Assembly: GCA_016708875.1 (NCBI GenBank)
Contig: JADJFA010000006.1
Location: forward strand, 62,001 to 126,000
Direction of reading: 5' to 3'
From: Lewinellaceae bacterium
GTDB lineage: Bacteria; Bacteroidota; Bacteroidia; Chitinophagales; Saprospiraceae
Length of the DNA stretch: 64,000 nucleotides
Both the position numbers and the translations under genes were made by a program. Below, piece by piece: positions 9,657 through 17,658 of this stretch (the first letter of the stretch is position 1; every line of letters begins with the position of its first letter). The notes under the pieces were generated by a model that saw nothing but the letters and a program-made list of their open reading frames with translations, was not told the origin of the DNA and ran no database searches.

Positions 9657-9717
9657 AGTTTTCGAGCCGGAGACCTCGGAGGTTTTCAAAACCTCCGTGG
9701 TCTCCGGCTCGAAAACT
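9657..9717. repeat. Palindrome with GACCTCGGAGGTTTT core, copy 1
   Basis: The element has 29-base arms around a central TTTTCAAAA, with one mismatch. The inner core is shared with 12527-12614 and 56051-56134. The outer parts of the arms (GAGCCG / CGGCTC) are specific to this site. It lies between divergent genes, about 60 bp before the glycosyltransferase ATG, so it would be in that gene's leader or promoter and not at a gene end. Confidence 0.7.
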
Positions 9718-9774
9718 ATTGCCCGTAAAACGAATTCGTATTTCCTTTGTCCGAACGAAAAACTTGCATCGGCC

Positions 9775-11883
9775 ATGTCCAAGAAAAAGAAAACCCTACA
9801 ACCTGTTCAGAAAGCCTCCACGCCCAAGCCTTTATCGAGTGCCACTGCCACTGCAACTGCCCCTGATAAACTCATCCTCGCCGGCTGTCTAATCCTAACC
9901 TTCGCCGTATTCGCCAACACCTTCGGAGCAGGTTTCGTCAATTGGGATGACCACGGCTACCTATGGCTCAACCCAATGGTGAAACCACTCGGCAGCATGG
10001 ACCTCGGGCAGATTTTCAGCGGCCATACACACGGCAACTATTCTCCCCTGGTTGTACTGAGCTACTGCTTTGAATACAGCTTCGATACCATCGTAAAACC
10101 CGGACAGATGGCGGTCGAGAACTTCCAGCCTTTTCTGTATCACTTTGACAATGTGCTGCTTCATGTGGCTACTACTGCGTTGGCGTTTTTCTTTTTCCGG
10201 GCCTTGGGCGTTCGCGGCTGGGGACTCGCGCTCGGCACCGCACTTTTCGGCATCCACCCCATGCGTTCGGAAAGTGTGGCCTGGGTGACGGAGCGGAAAG
10301 ACGTGCTTTATGGCCTGTTTTACATTGCGGCTTTGTTGACCTACTGGAAATATGTAGCCGAGCAAAAAAGCAAATTTTATGCCTTCACTTTGATCCTTGG
10401 ACTGCTATCGCTTTTCTCCAAAATCCAGGCCGTGTCGTTGCCACTTTCTATGCTGGCGATGGACTGGTTGGCTGGTCGCGACATGAAAAGCATGAAGGTT
10501 TGGCTTGAAAAGGCGCCGTTTTTTGCACTTTCCTTGGTATTTGGCTTGATTGGCATTCATTTTCTGGGGGAGGCTGAAGGATTTAAGGACACTGGTTATT
10601 CGCTTACGGAGCGTTTCTTTTTTGCCACTTCCTCGCTTTGGAATTACCTGTATAAAGTACCCGTCCCATTCGGACTTGCGGCTTATTATCCTTACCCGAA
10701 ATTGGGCGCAATGCCAGCATTGTACTACGCCTCACCACTGGCATTGGTCGCCATTGCTTGGTGGGTTTGGCGATCTGCGAAAGGGAGCGATGTGGCACAC
10801 CTCAAAGGTGTGCCACATCTGAACAGAACCATTGCTTTTGGATTCCTGTTTTTCCTTGTCAACATTGTTTTTGTATTGCAATTCAAGGGCGCGGGCAAAG
10901 CGTTTATGTCCGACCGTTTCACCTATATTCCTTACCTCGGCCTGATTTTTATTTTGGCAAAAACTTATTCGGACATTGAATCTGGAAAAATAAAAACAGG
11001 CTTGAAAAGCATGCTTCCTTACCCCGCCGCAGGTTTTTTGGCCATGTGTGCAGTACTGACTTTACTGCAAAACACAACATGGAAATCAAGCGTGGCCCTA
11101 TGGGAAAACGCTACGGCCAAAAACCCCAATGATCCGCTTTCCTGGTCCAATCTCGGTCTTGCCTACGACGCTTTGGAGGACTACGAAAAAGCCGCAAAAG
11201 CTTATGAACAAGCCATTAAAGTTGACCCCCTCTATTTTGACGCAAACTTCAATTTAGCAGTGGCTTTCAACAAGTTAAAACGCCACGACGATGCTGCCAG
11301 GATGTTTGGCCGAGCCATGGAGTTAAAACCCGATTTCGCCGACTCCTGGTATGGCCGAGGCCAGGTATGGCTCCTCAAAGGCGATTTCCCTAAAGCCATT
11401 GCGGACCTGGAAAAATTTGCCCAAATGGACACGAAAGAACCGAAGGACAAAATTCAATCAAGTCTCGGCATGGCATATGCCGGAGCTGGACAAAACGAAC
11501 GCGCCTTGGCTGCTTTCGATCTTGCGATAAAGATCAAACCCGACCCGGAACACCATTTCAGGAAAGGAAATACCCTGGCCGCAATGGGCAGAATGCAGGA
11601 GGCCATCGCTTGTTATGATGCTGCGCTTGCGCTCACCCCAAATTACGCCGATGCCGTAAACAACAAAGGAAATGCCTACGCGAGCATGGGAAAATTCCAG
11701 GAAGCAATGGCGGAATTCAACAAAGCCATCGAGTTGAAACCGGAGGCGGCTAATTTTAAATTCAACCGGGGTATGGCCCGCCATGCTGCTGGCGATAAGG
11801 CAGGCGCCTGCACGGATTGGCAACAGGCAGTATCAGGCGGTTACATGCAGGCACAAGGGGTGATGCAGCAGTTTTGCAAATAA
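9775..11883 (+). CDS. TMTC-like membrane glycosyltransferase with TPR repeats
   Basis: About 702 residues from ATG 9775 (MSKKKKTLQ); the open frame extends further upstream but through a palindrome, so I take this start. A Lys-rich tail is followed by about ten membrane segments. The first loop has FVNWDDHGYLWLNP, with the paired acidic residues expected in GT-C lipid-linked sugar transferases. LFGIHPMRSESVAWVTERKD matches bacterial proteins that resemble eukaryotic TMTC O-mannosyltransferases. From about residue 450 at least seven TPR units follow. A perfect 13-bp-arm palindrome lies inside the coding region (10790-10818). The yigZ-like gene follows 3 bp after the stop. Acceptor and sugar are unknown. 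Confidence 0.8.
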   Translation: MSKKKKTLQPVQKASTPKPLSSATATATAPDKLILAGCLILTFAVFANTFGAGFVNWDDHGYLWLNPMVKPLGSMDLGQIFSGHTHGNYSPLVVLSYCFEYSFDTIVKPGQMAVENFQPFLYHFDNVLLHVATTALAFFFFRALGVRGWGLALGTALFGIHPMRSESVAWVTERKDVLYGLFYIAALLTYWKYVAEQKSKFYAFTLILGLLSLFSKIQAVSLPLSMLAMDWLAGRDMKSMKVWLEKAPFFALSLVFGLIGIHFLGEAEGFKDTGYSLTERFFFATSSLWNYLYKVPVPFGLAAYYPYPKLGAMPALYYASPLALVAIAWWVWRSAKGSDVAHLKGVPHLNRTIAFGFLFFLVNIVFVLQFKGAGKAFMSDRFTYIPYLGLIFILAKTYSDIESGKIKTGLKSMLPYPAAGFLAMCAVLTLLQNTTWKSSVALWENATAKNPNDPLSWSNLGLAYDALEDYEKAAKAYEQAIKVDPLYFDANFNLAVAFNKLKRHDDAARMFGRAMELKPDFADSWYGRGQVWLLKGDFPKAIADLEKFAQMDTKEPKDKIQSSLGMAYAGAGQNERALAAFDLAIKIKPDPEHHFRKGNTLAAMGRMQEAIACYDAALALTPNYADAVNNKGNAYASMGKFQEAMAEFNKAIELKPEAANFKFNRGMARHAAGDKAGACTDWQQAVSGGYMQAQGVMQQFCK
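10790..10818. repeat. In-frame palindrome inside glycosyltransferase gene, GTGGCACACCT family copy 2
   Basis: Arms 10790-10802 and 10806-10818 pair perfectly over 13 bases with a 3-base loop. It is translated in frame as DVAHLKGVPHL, in a loop between membrane segments after WWVWRSAKGS. The same core is found between genes at 3615-3689 and 23206-23280, so an intergenic-type repeat appears to have entered this coding sequence without breaking it. Confidence 0.8.
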
Positions 11884-11886
11884 AAA

Positions 11887-12531
11887 ATGACAGACTCCTA
11901 CCGTACCATCGCCGCGCCCAGCACCGGCGAATTCAAAGACCGGGGCAGTAAATTCATCGCATACGCATGGCCCGTGCGTACCGAGTTGGAGGCCTTACAA
12001 CATTTGGAAAACCTGCGCAAAGAACATTTTAAAGCCCGGCATCATTGCTTTGCCTGGCGCTTCGATCCTGACGGCAGCCGTTTTCGCAGCAACGACGATG
12101 GGGAGCCTAGCGGCACTGCGGGAAGGCCTATTTTAGGGCAAATTGATTCATTTACATTGACTTATGTCGTGGTCGTAGTGGTGCGGTACTTTGGCGGAAC
12201 ACTGCTCGGAACCTCCGGCCTCATCAACGCCTACCGGGAAGCTGCCGCCGAAGCCCTGCGCAATGCCGAGATCATCGAATGCCTGGTGAAAGATTTTTTC
12301 CTGCTTGATTTTGACTACGCGCTGATGCCCGATGTGATGAACGCGGTAAAAAAACTCGAACTCGAAGTCCTTCGACAAAGCTTCGAGGAGCGCGGACAAA
12401 TTGAAATCGGTATTCGCCAAAGTGAGACACAGGCGACCTTATTGCGATTTAAAGCCCAGCTTTGGAAAGTCAGCGAAGAAGAAGCCGCTGGCGTGGACTG
12501 GCCATCGGGATTGTTGGTAAAAGCTTTTTAA
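11887..12531 (+). CDS. yigZ: YigZ/IMPACT family protein (UPF0029 plus DUF1949)
   Basis: 214 residues. The N-terminal two thirds match the YigZ/IMPACT fold: FKDRGSKFIAYAWPV, then HHCFAWRF, then the family signature DGEPSGTAGRPIL and VVVVRYFGGTLLGTSGL. The C-terminal 75 residues correspond to DUF1949, a ferredoxin-like domain. The biochemical role of bacterial YigZ is not settled; the eukaryotic relative IMPACT acts in translation control. The start is 3 bp after the glycosyltransferase stop, so the two are co-transcribed. Its TAA stop is inside the left arm of a perfect 43-bp palindrome. Confidence 0.9.
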   Translation: MTDSYRTIAAPSTGEFKDRGSKFIAYAWPVRTELEALQHLENLRKEHFKARHHCFAWRFDPDGSRFRSNDDGEPSGTAGRPILGQIDSFTLTYVVVVVVRYFGGTLLGTSGLINAYREAAAEALRNAEIIECLVKDFFLLDFDYALMPDVMNAVKKLELEVLRQSFEERGQIEIGIRQSETQATLLRFKAQLWKVSEEEAAGVDWPSGLLVKAF

Positions 12532-12614
12532 ACCGCAAAATGTAAAACAGGGGAGACCTCGGAGGTTTTCAAAAACCTCCGAGGTCTCCCCTGTTTTACA
12601 TTTTGCGGTTTAAA
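12527..12614. terminator. Perfect 43-bp-arm palindrome between convergent genes (GACCTCGGAGGTTTT core, copy 2)
   Basis: Arms 12527-12569 and 12572-12614 are perfectly complementary. They contain the stop codons of both convergent genes (12529-12531 and 12610-12612). The core is shared with 9657-9717 and 56051-56134; the outer arm halves (AAACCGCAAAATGTAAAACAG) are only here. RNA from either side would fold into a very stable hairpin ending in T/A-rich sequence, so a bidirectional terminator is likely. Confidence 0.75.
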
Positions 12615-13038
12615 TCAATCGTTTCAAAAAGTGGTACCCCCGCTTGGTAAAGCCTTCCCTTTCGTAAAAAGCGTGCGCTTTTTCGTTCTCTAAATACGCG
12701 TCGAGCATTATCATCTCGCAGCCTTCAGCAAGGGCTAATTTTTCAATAAAATCGGTGAGCAACTTGCCAATTCCCTTCGAGCGATGGGTGTCGGCTACCA
12801 CCACATTGTCCATTTCGAGGTAGCGGCCGCTGTAGATTTTCGTCGCAAGCCAAATGCCCGAAATCCCTACACAGTCGGCGTCCTCGTACACCGCCACCAT
12901 TCGGTAGCCATGCGCCAGCATATCGTCAAGCAAATGATTGTAGCGCTCCTCGGTCACCCCGGGACTAAGTTGCCGGATGAGCGGGAAATGGGGCAGCATC
13001 TCTGGTTTTTGGGTCAGAATTTGAAAAGTATAGGGCAT
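12610..13038 (-). CDS. GNAT family N-acetyltransferase
   Basis: 142 residues, one GNAT domain. The acetyl-CoA binding motif A is visible as VVVADTHRSKGIGKLLTDF (R-x-x-G-I-G), followed by the beta5-alpha4 part ENEKAHAFYEREGFTKRGYHF. It should transfer an acetyl group from acetyl-CoA to an amine; the substrate cannot be told. It is convergent with the yigZ-like gene and alone on its strand. Its stop lies within the palindrome. Confidence 0.88.
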   Translation of the reverse strand: MPYTFQILTQKPEMLPHFPLIRQLSPGVTEERYNHLLDDMLAHGYRMVAVYEDADCVGISGIWLATKIYSGRYLEMDNVVVADTHRSKGIGKLLTDFIEKLALAEGCEMIMLDAYLENEKAHAFYEREGFTKRGYHFLKRLI

Positions 13039-13479
13039 CGCAGAAATAAAGATTGCATTGCAAAGTTTGAAAAAGGCTGAACACTTTCAAAATATTCAGC
13101 ACAGCATTACGCACAAAAATTTATTCCTAAAAGCGAGTTTTGGATAGGGCTTAGCCCCTCGCTTTCACTAAAAGCCGCATAGCGGCGACATTTGGGAAGA
13201 GCTTAACGTTTGAAAAACAAATCTTACCCACAATAGGACAACGTAAAGCGGGATATTTGCGCCCCGTTTTGCACAACTTGGGCATCGTTATTGTTCTTTA
13301 GGGCAAAAGTGCGTCTGTTGCGCTAAAACCTTTTTTTGAAAAAATTGGACATCAGACATTTGGACTGCGGGACGTTGGACATTGATCGGTTTTAGGCGAA
13401 GACAATTATTGCTTAAAAACAAATTGCATCCAAAGTCCACTGTCTAACAGTCCAACGTCCTAAACTTGAAATCTTGAAC
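13039..13479. other. 441-bp gap with dispersed repeat pieces
   Basis: No convincing gene. At 13174-13191 it holds GCCGCATAGCGGCGACAT, which is repeated at 20966-20983. From about 13348 to 13460 there are imperfect inverted pieces built on TTGGACAT and GTCCAACGTCC. The gap separates the divergent GNAT and M28 genes and must hold their promoters, but I see no good TAnnTTTG box. Confidence 0.5.
13174..13191. repeat. GCCGCATAGCGGC dispersed repeat, copy 1
   Basis: An 18-base sequence with a small internal palindrome (GCCGC-ATA-GCGGC), identical to the one at 20966-20983, preceded by AA in both. Two exact copies 7.8 kb apart suggest a small dispersed repeat. Confidence 0.6.
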
Positions 13480-15168
13480 ATGAAATTCAAACTGCTTATC
13501 CTGCTCTTGTTGCCAGCCTTCGCGCTTATGGCTCAAGCAGACCCCGCTCCTGCCCCACCGGCAGCGCCAGCTAATACCCCTGGCCCACGCAAAATCTACA
13601 AAACCCGCAATTACAAACTCGACAACGACGGCACTTCATTTGCCGCGGGCATCAAAGCGGACGACTTGAAGCCGCTCGTCTTTGCGTTGGACTCCGACTC
13701 GATGAAAGGCCGCGAGACAGGCGAAGAAGGCCAACGTATTGCCGCGCAATTTATCGCAAAGCAATTCAAAGACGCTGGCTTGCCGCCTAAGGGTGATAAA
13801 GGATTTTTTCAAAAAATTATGCTCCAAAGCGCGGCATGGAAAGATATCGGCCTCAAAGTGGGGGGCCAGGAATTCAGTAACCGCTCGGATTTTTATGTCT
13901 ATCCAGCCTTTAACCCCGATCAGCCGCTGACAGAAATGAAAGACCTGATTTTTGTAGGTTATGGCATCGAAGATGAAAAATACAACGACTACGGTAAAAC
14001 CGATATAGCGGGAAAGGCTATCATTTTTTACAATGGCGAACCTATGGGTGCGGACGGAAAATCACTCATTACTGGGACTGAGTTTCGTTCTAACTGGAGC
14101 GTTGACTGGCGTAAAAAAGTGCAATTGGCAAAGAAAAAAGGTGCAATTGCGGTGTTCATCATTGACCCCAACTTCGAGGATAGTCAGAAGAAAAACCGCA
14201 AAGCAATTTCCGCTTACGGTTGGAAACCCGTAGGCACCAACCCGGAAGGGAAGGCAAATGACTTCATCCCCAATGTATTCGTTTCACCTGAGCTGGCAAA
14301 AACCATTTTAGGAGGAAAAGCCAATAAAGCTGAAAATGAATTGGCTGATTTACGCGAAGGAGACAAGTTCAAGCCAGTGAAAGTGAAAGCTAAAATCCAA
14401 CTCCGGCTCGACAAGGAAACCCAAATGCTGGAAGGCTCTAACGTGCTTGCAGTAATCGAAGGAAGCGACGAAAAACTCAAAAAAGAATTCGTGTTTGTTA
14501 CCGCACACTACGACCACCTGGGTATGTCAGATAGTACTGTGATCTATTATGGCGCCGACGACAATGCTTCTGGTACCGCCGGTGTGATCGAAATTGCACG
14601 AGCATTCGAGGAGGCCAAGAAAAAGGGTGCCGGCCCGAAGCGCACGGTGGTTTGTATGTTGGTCAGTGGTGAAGAAAAGGGCTTGCTCGGTTCAAAATAC
14701 TACACGGAATTTCCCCTTTTCCCGCTCGATAAAACCGTCGTAGACATCAACATTGACATGATTGGCAGGGTGGACGAGCGTCATGCCAGCAACCCAGACT
14801 ACATCTATGTGATCGGATCTGACCGCATCAGCACACATCTCCATGACATCAACGAAATGGTAAATGCCGAGCATACCAAACTGGATCTGGATTATAAATA
14901 CAATGCACCTGACGACCCTAACCATTTCTACGAGCGTTCCGACCACTTCAATTTTGCCGAAAAAGGAATCCCCATAGTTTTCTTTTTCAACGGGGTACAC
15001 CCGGATTATCACCGCCCTACCGACACAGCGGATAAAATCAATTTTGACGTGCTCGCCAAACGCGCCCAGCTTGCATTTTATGTGGCCTGGGAGGCAGCCA
15101 ATCGTCCAGATCGTATTACACCCAACGTGCCACAGGAGCGGAAAAAGACCGGAATGGGCAACGAATGA
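13480..15168 (+). CDS. Secreted M28 family metallopeptidase
   Basis: 562 residues from ATG 13480 (MKFKLLILLLLPAF); a TTG two codons earlier is less likely. The signal peptide ends ALMAQA. The middle (about residues 150-260) looks like a PA-domain insertion, as in related aminopeptidases (DLIFVGYGIEDEKYNDYG, KGAIAVFIIDPN). The M28 zinc residues are all visible: His in TAHYDHLG (about residue 343), Asp in YGADDNASG, Glu-Glu in VSGEEKGLLG, Asp in NIDMIGRVD, and His in DYHRPTDT. It is a co-catalytic two-zinc exopeptidase, probably periplasmic or secreted. It precedes the esterase with a terminator between them. Confidence 0.93.
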   Translation: MKFKLLILLLLPAFALMAQADPAPAPPAAPANTPGPRKIYKTRNYKLDNDGTSFAAGIKADDLKPLVFALDSDSMKGRETGEEGQRIAAQFIAKQFKDAGLPPKGDKGFFQKIMLQSAAWKDIGLKVGGQEFSNRSDFYVYPAFNPDQPLTEMKDLIFVGYGIEDEKYNDYGKTDIAGKAIIFYNGEPMGADGKSLITGTEFRSNWSVDWRKKVQLAKKKGAIAVFIIDPNFEDSQKKNRKAISAYGWKPVGTNPEGKANDFIPNVFVSPELAKTILGGKANKAENELADLREGDKFKPVKVKAKIQLRLDKETQMLEGSNVLAVIEGSDEKLKKEFVFVTAHYDHLGMSDSTVIYYGADDNASGTAGVIEIARAFEEAKKKGAGPKRTVVCMLVSGEEKGLLGSKYYTEFPLFPLDKTVVDINIDMIGRVDERHASNPDYIYVIGSDRISTHLHDINEMVNAEHTKLDLDYKYNAPDDPNHFYERSDHFNFAEKGIPIVFFFNGVHPDYHRPTDTADKINFDVLAKRAQLAFYVAWEAANRPDRITPNVPQERKKTGMGNE

Positions 15169-15194
15169 ACCATCGCTCATTTTAGTATAGTATA

Positions 15195-15233
15195 CCCGTC
15201 CTGCGGCTTCAAGCCGCAGGACGGGTTTGTTTT
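15195..15233 (+). terminator. Rho-independent terminator after the M28 peptidase
   Basis: A GC-rich hairpin with 15-base perfect arms (CCCGTCCTGCGGCTT and complement), followed directly by TTTGTTTTT. It starts 27 bp after the stop codon. This is the classic layout of an intrinsic terminator. Confidence 0.8.
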
Positions 15234-15255
15234 TCCTCGGGTTTGTTATTTCAAT

Positions 15256-16110
15256 ATGAATTTTTTTCAAAAAGCCGTCTCTAAAGTCCTGGGTCACAAC
15301 AATTTGGAGGGTTCGCCCGCTGTGCATCATTTTCGTTTTAAATCACAGGCTTTAGATCGGGAGGTAGTATACGACGCCTATTTGCCAGCTAGCTACGACC
15401 CCACTACAGGACAGCAATACCCACTGGTCCTTTTCAACGACGGACAGGATTTGCCGCGAATGCACTTTGCCAATGTCCTTGAAAAGTTGGAGACAGACAA
15501 AAAAATCCCGCCCTTCATTGCCATTGGAATTTATACCTCAGAACGGCGAATCCGGGAATACGGCACCGCCCGGCAGGCCGATTACAAGGGTCGTGGCGAC
15601 CTCGCGCCTAAATACACCCATTTTATCGTGGAAGAATTAATGCCGCATTTGCGCGAACAGTTCAGCGTTTCGTTGCTGGCCAAAGACACAGCATTTGCGG
15701 GCTTCTCGCTGGGCGGGCTATCGGCAATGGACATTGCCTGGGCGCACCCCGAGGTATTCGGCGCAGCAGGGGTTTTCTCCGGTTCACATTGGTGGCGCTC
15801 CTCCGCTGTTCGCCCGGATGACCCCGATGCCGACCGTATCATGCACGACATCGTTCAAAAAGTGACCAAATTTGATAAAAACCAACGTTTTTGGTTTCAA
15901 TGTGGCACCCTGGACGAGGAAGAAGATCGAAATAACAATGGCATCATTGATTCCATTGACGACACGCTCGACCTCATCCGCGCCCTACACGAAAAAGGTA
16001 TTCCCGAAAAAAACATCCGCTATTTGGAAATTGAAAATGGGCGGCATGAACCGGGGACTTGGAGAGAGGCGATGCCGGACTTTTTGTGGTGGTTATTAGC
16101 AAAAAAATAG
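15256..16110 (+). CDS. Putative esterase (Fes / esterase D-like alpha/beta hydrolase)
   Basis: 284 residues, no signal peptide. It matches the putative esterase family that includes enterochelin esterase: YDAYLPASYDP, LVLFNDGQD, nucleophile Ser151 in AGFSLGGLSAMD, and a His264 in NGRHEPGTW. Between them, residues 224-235 read D-R-N-N-N-G-I-I-D-S-I-D, which resembles a calcium-binding loop. Such loops are not needed in the family, so it may be a local feature. The start ATG 15256 follows the M28 terminator. Substrate unknown. Confidence 0.85.
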   Translation: MNFFQKAVSKVLGHNNLEGSPAVHHFRFKSQALDREVVYDAYLPASYDPTTGQQYPLVLFNDGQDLPRMHFANVLEKLETDKKIPPFIAIGIYTSERRIREYGTARQADYKGRGDLAPKYTHFIVEELMPHLREQFSVSLLAKDTAFAGFSLGGLSAMDIAWAHPEVFGAAGVFSGSHWWRSSAVRPDDPDADRIMHDIVQKVTKFDKNQRFWFQCGTLDEEEDRNNNGIIDSIDDTLDLIRALHEKGIPEKNIRYLEIENGRHEPGTWREAMPDFLWWLLAKK

Positions 16111-16139
16111 CCGCTCCCCCGGGTGTTGGGAAGAGCGGC
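16110..16139 (+). terminator. Possible terminator after the esterase gene
   Basis: A hairpin with GCCGCTC / GAGCGGC outer arms and an imperfect G/C inner stem begins at the esterase stop. No strong T-run follows, so it may only be partly active. The gap to the convergent ilvE also holds a TCCCGAG-CAC-CTCGGGA-like palindrome near 16213-16228 and a GGCGGGTAAA piece at 16231-16240. Confidence 0.35.
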
Positions 16140-16259
16140 ATATAGTCACTTTTCAAAACCTACAAATTAATTGCCAATCGAATCAATCGGCGCAATCAAA
16201 CCCTCCTTCGTCCCGAGCACTCGGGACTATGGCGGGTAAACAATCCCTTCAATCCCCCC

Positions 16260-17378
16260 TCAGGCCACCATCCCCATCTCCTGATCAAGGAATAGTTCCA
16301 GGCCAGAGTTCTCGCAGCTCTGCAACCAACCGTGTACGTCGGGCTGCAAGCCCATGCGTAGTTCGTTGATATGCTTTTTCAAACGCATGCCTACGGGACG
16401 ATTCACTTCATTGACTTCTGGTAGTATAATCTTGCGATCTCTCCAGGTAATCTCACTCACGTGGCTCACCACTGCTGCCGTTCCCGCTCCAAAGCACTCC
16501 TGGAGTGTCCCGCGCCAGTAAGCGTCAGCTATTTCGGCAATGCTGAGCAGGCGATCTTCCACCGTGTAGCCCCATTCTTTGAGCAGCGTAATGAATGAAT
16601 CACGAGTTACACCGCGCAGAATCGTGCCTGTGGTGGCGGGTGTTATCACCTTGCCGTCCATCACAAAAAAGAGGTTCATGGTGCCCACTTCTTGTACATA
16701 CTTTTTCTCCACAGCATCCATCCACATCACCTGGTCGTAGCCAGCGGCCTTAGCGCGCTGGGCCGGGAGGAGGGATGCGCCGTAGTTACCGGCGCATTTA
16801 GCCTCGCCTGCGCCACCTTGGGAGGCGCGGGTGAAGACTTCCTCGACCCACAGTTTAATGGGCTTCGGGTAATAGGGGCCAACAGGGCCTGTGAAAACAA
16901 TAAATCGGTACTTTTCGGAGGTGTGAACACCGAAATACTCATCGGTGGCGAACATTAATGGGCGTATATACAGGGCGTGGTCGTCCGTTGCCGGGATCCA
17001 GTCACGGTCTAGGTCAACCAACATCTTCAATGCTTGTACAAAAAGGTCTTCAGGTATCTCTGGCATACACATCCGCTCTGCCGACACATTGAAGCGGCGG
17101 GCGTGCATTTCGGGTCGAAATAAAACAGGTTCACCGTGCATCTTGGTGGCTTTCATGCCTTCAAAAATGCTTTGACCATAGTGCAGGGCTAGATTCGCGG
17201 GGGAAATGTCAAGTAAGCCGAAAGGCTCGATACGGAAGTCGGTCCATTGTTTGCCATCGTAATCGGCGACAAACATGTGGTCAGAGATCACCTTGCCAAA
17301 AGGCAAGTTTTTAAAGTCAACAGAGGGGAGTTTGGATTGGTTGGTCAGGGTGACTTCGACCGGGTATTTTACAGCCAT
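16260..17378 (-). CDS. ilvE: Branched-chain amino acid aminotransferase
   Basis: About 372 residues from ATG 17378 (MAVKYPVEVTLT). It catalyses the last step of Leu, Ile and Val synthesis and the first of their breakdown, in the cytoplasm, with PLP. It is the long, BCAT-like class IV form. Lys194 in EAKCAGNYGASL is the PLP lysine by comparison with KxGGNY of the family. EVGTMNLFF and the C-terminal GAGTAAVVSHV (phosphate and carboxylate binding) are in place. The frame opens 16 codons upstream, but MAVKYP fits better with the -7 box at 17424-17431. It is a single gene. Confidence 0.93.
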   Translation of the reverse strand: MAVKYPVEVTLTNQSKLPSVDFKNLPFGKVISDHMFVADYDGKQWTDFRIEPFGLLDISPANLALHYGQSIFEGMKATKMHGEPVLFRPEMHARRFNVSAERMCMPEIPEDLFVQALKMLVDLDRDWIPATDDHALYIRPLMFATDEYFGVHTSEKYRFIVFTGPVGPYYPKPIKLWVEEVFTRASQGGAGEAKCAGNYGASLLPAQRAKAAGYDQVMWMDAVEKKYVQEVGTMNLFFVMDGKVITPATTGTILRGVTRDSFITLLKEWGYTVEDRLLSIAEIADAYWRGTLQECFGAGTAAVVSHVSEITWRDRKIILPEVNEVNRPVGMRLKKHINELRMGLQPDVHGWLQSCENSGLELFLDQEMGMVA

Positions 17379-17423
17379 AAAAGAGAGAAGTTGACTATGG
17401 TGAAAACCTTGTGAATGACGAGA

Positions 17424-17431
17424 CAAAGGTA
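17424..17431 (-). promoter_or_regulatory. Likely -7 box for ilvE
   Basis: TACCTTTG on the minus strand, identical to the pheT -7 box and 46 bp before the ilvE ATG. No TTG lies 17-23 bases further upstream; that region is A/T-rich. Therefore moderate confidence only. Confidence 0.4.
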
Positions 17432-17658
17432 TTTAGCTTTACGAGAATTAAAAAAATTTTATTCTAAAATTAGGAAAATATTTTGGGGGTAAACAGAATT
17501 ATTATTCCCGAAGGCGGCTTTTTATGGATAAAAATATTTTTTAGCCTATTGTAACTCATCTCTCTTGGTCGAATATTTGGCAGGACTTTGATGAAAAAGC
17601 GGGCGTTTTCAAATAACAAATCTTACGTTTACCCACATTTCTCAACCCGATCCTTGTT

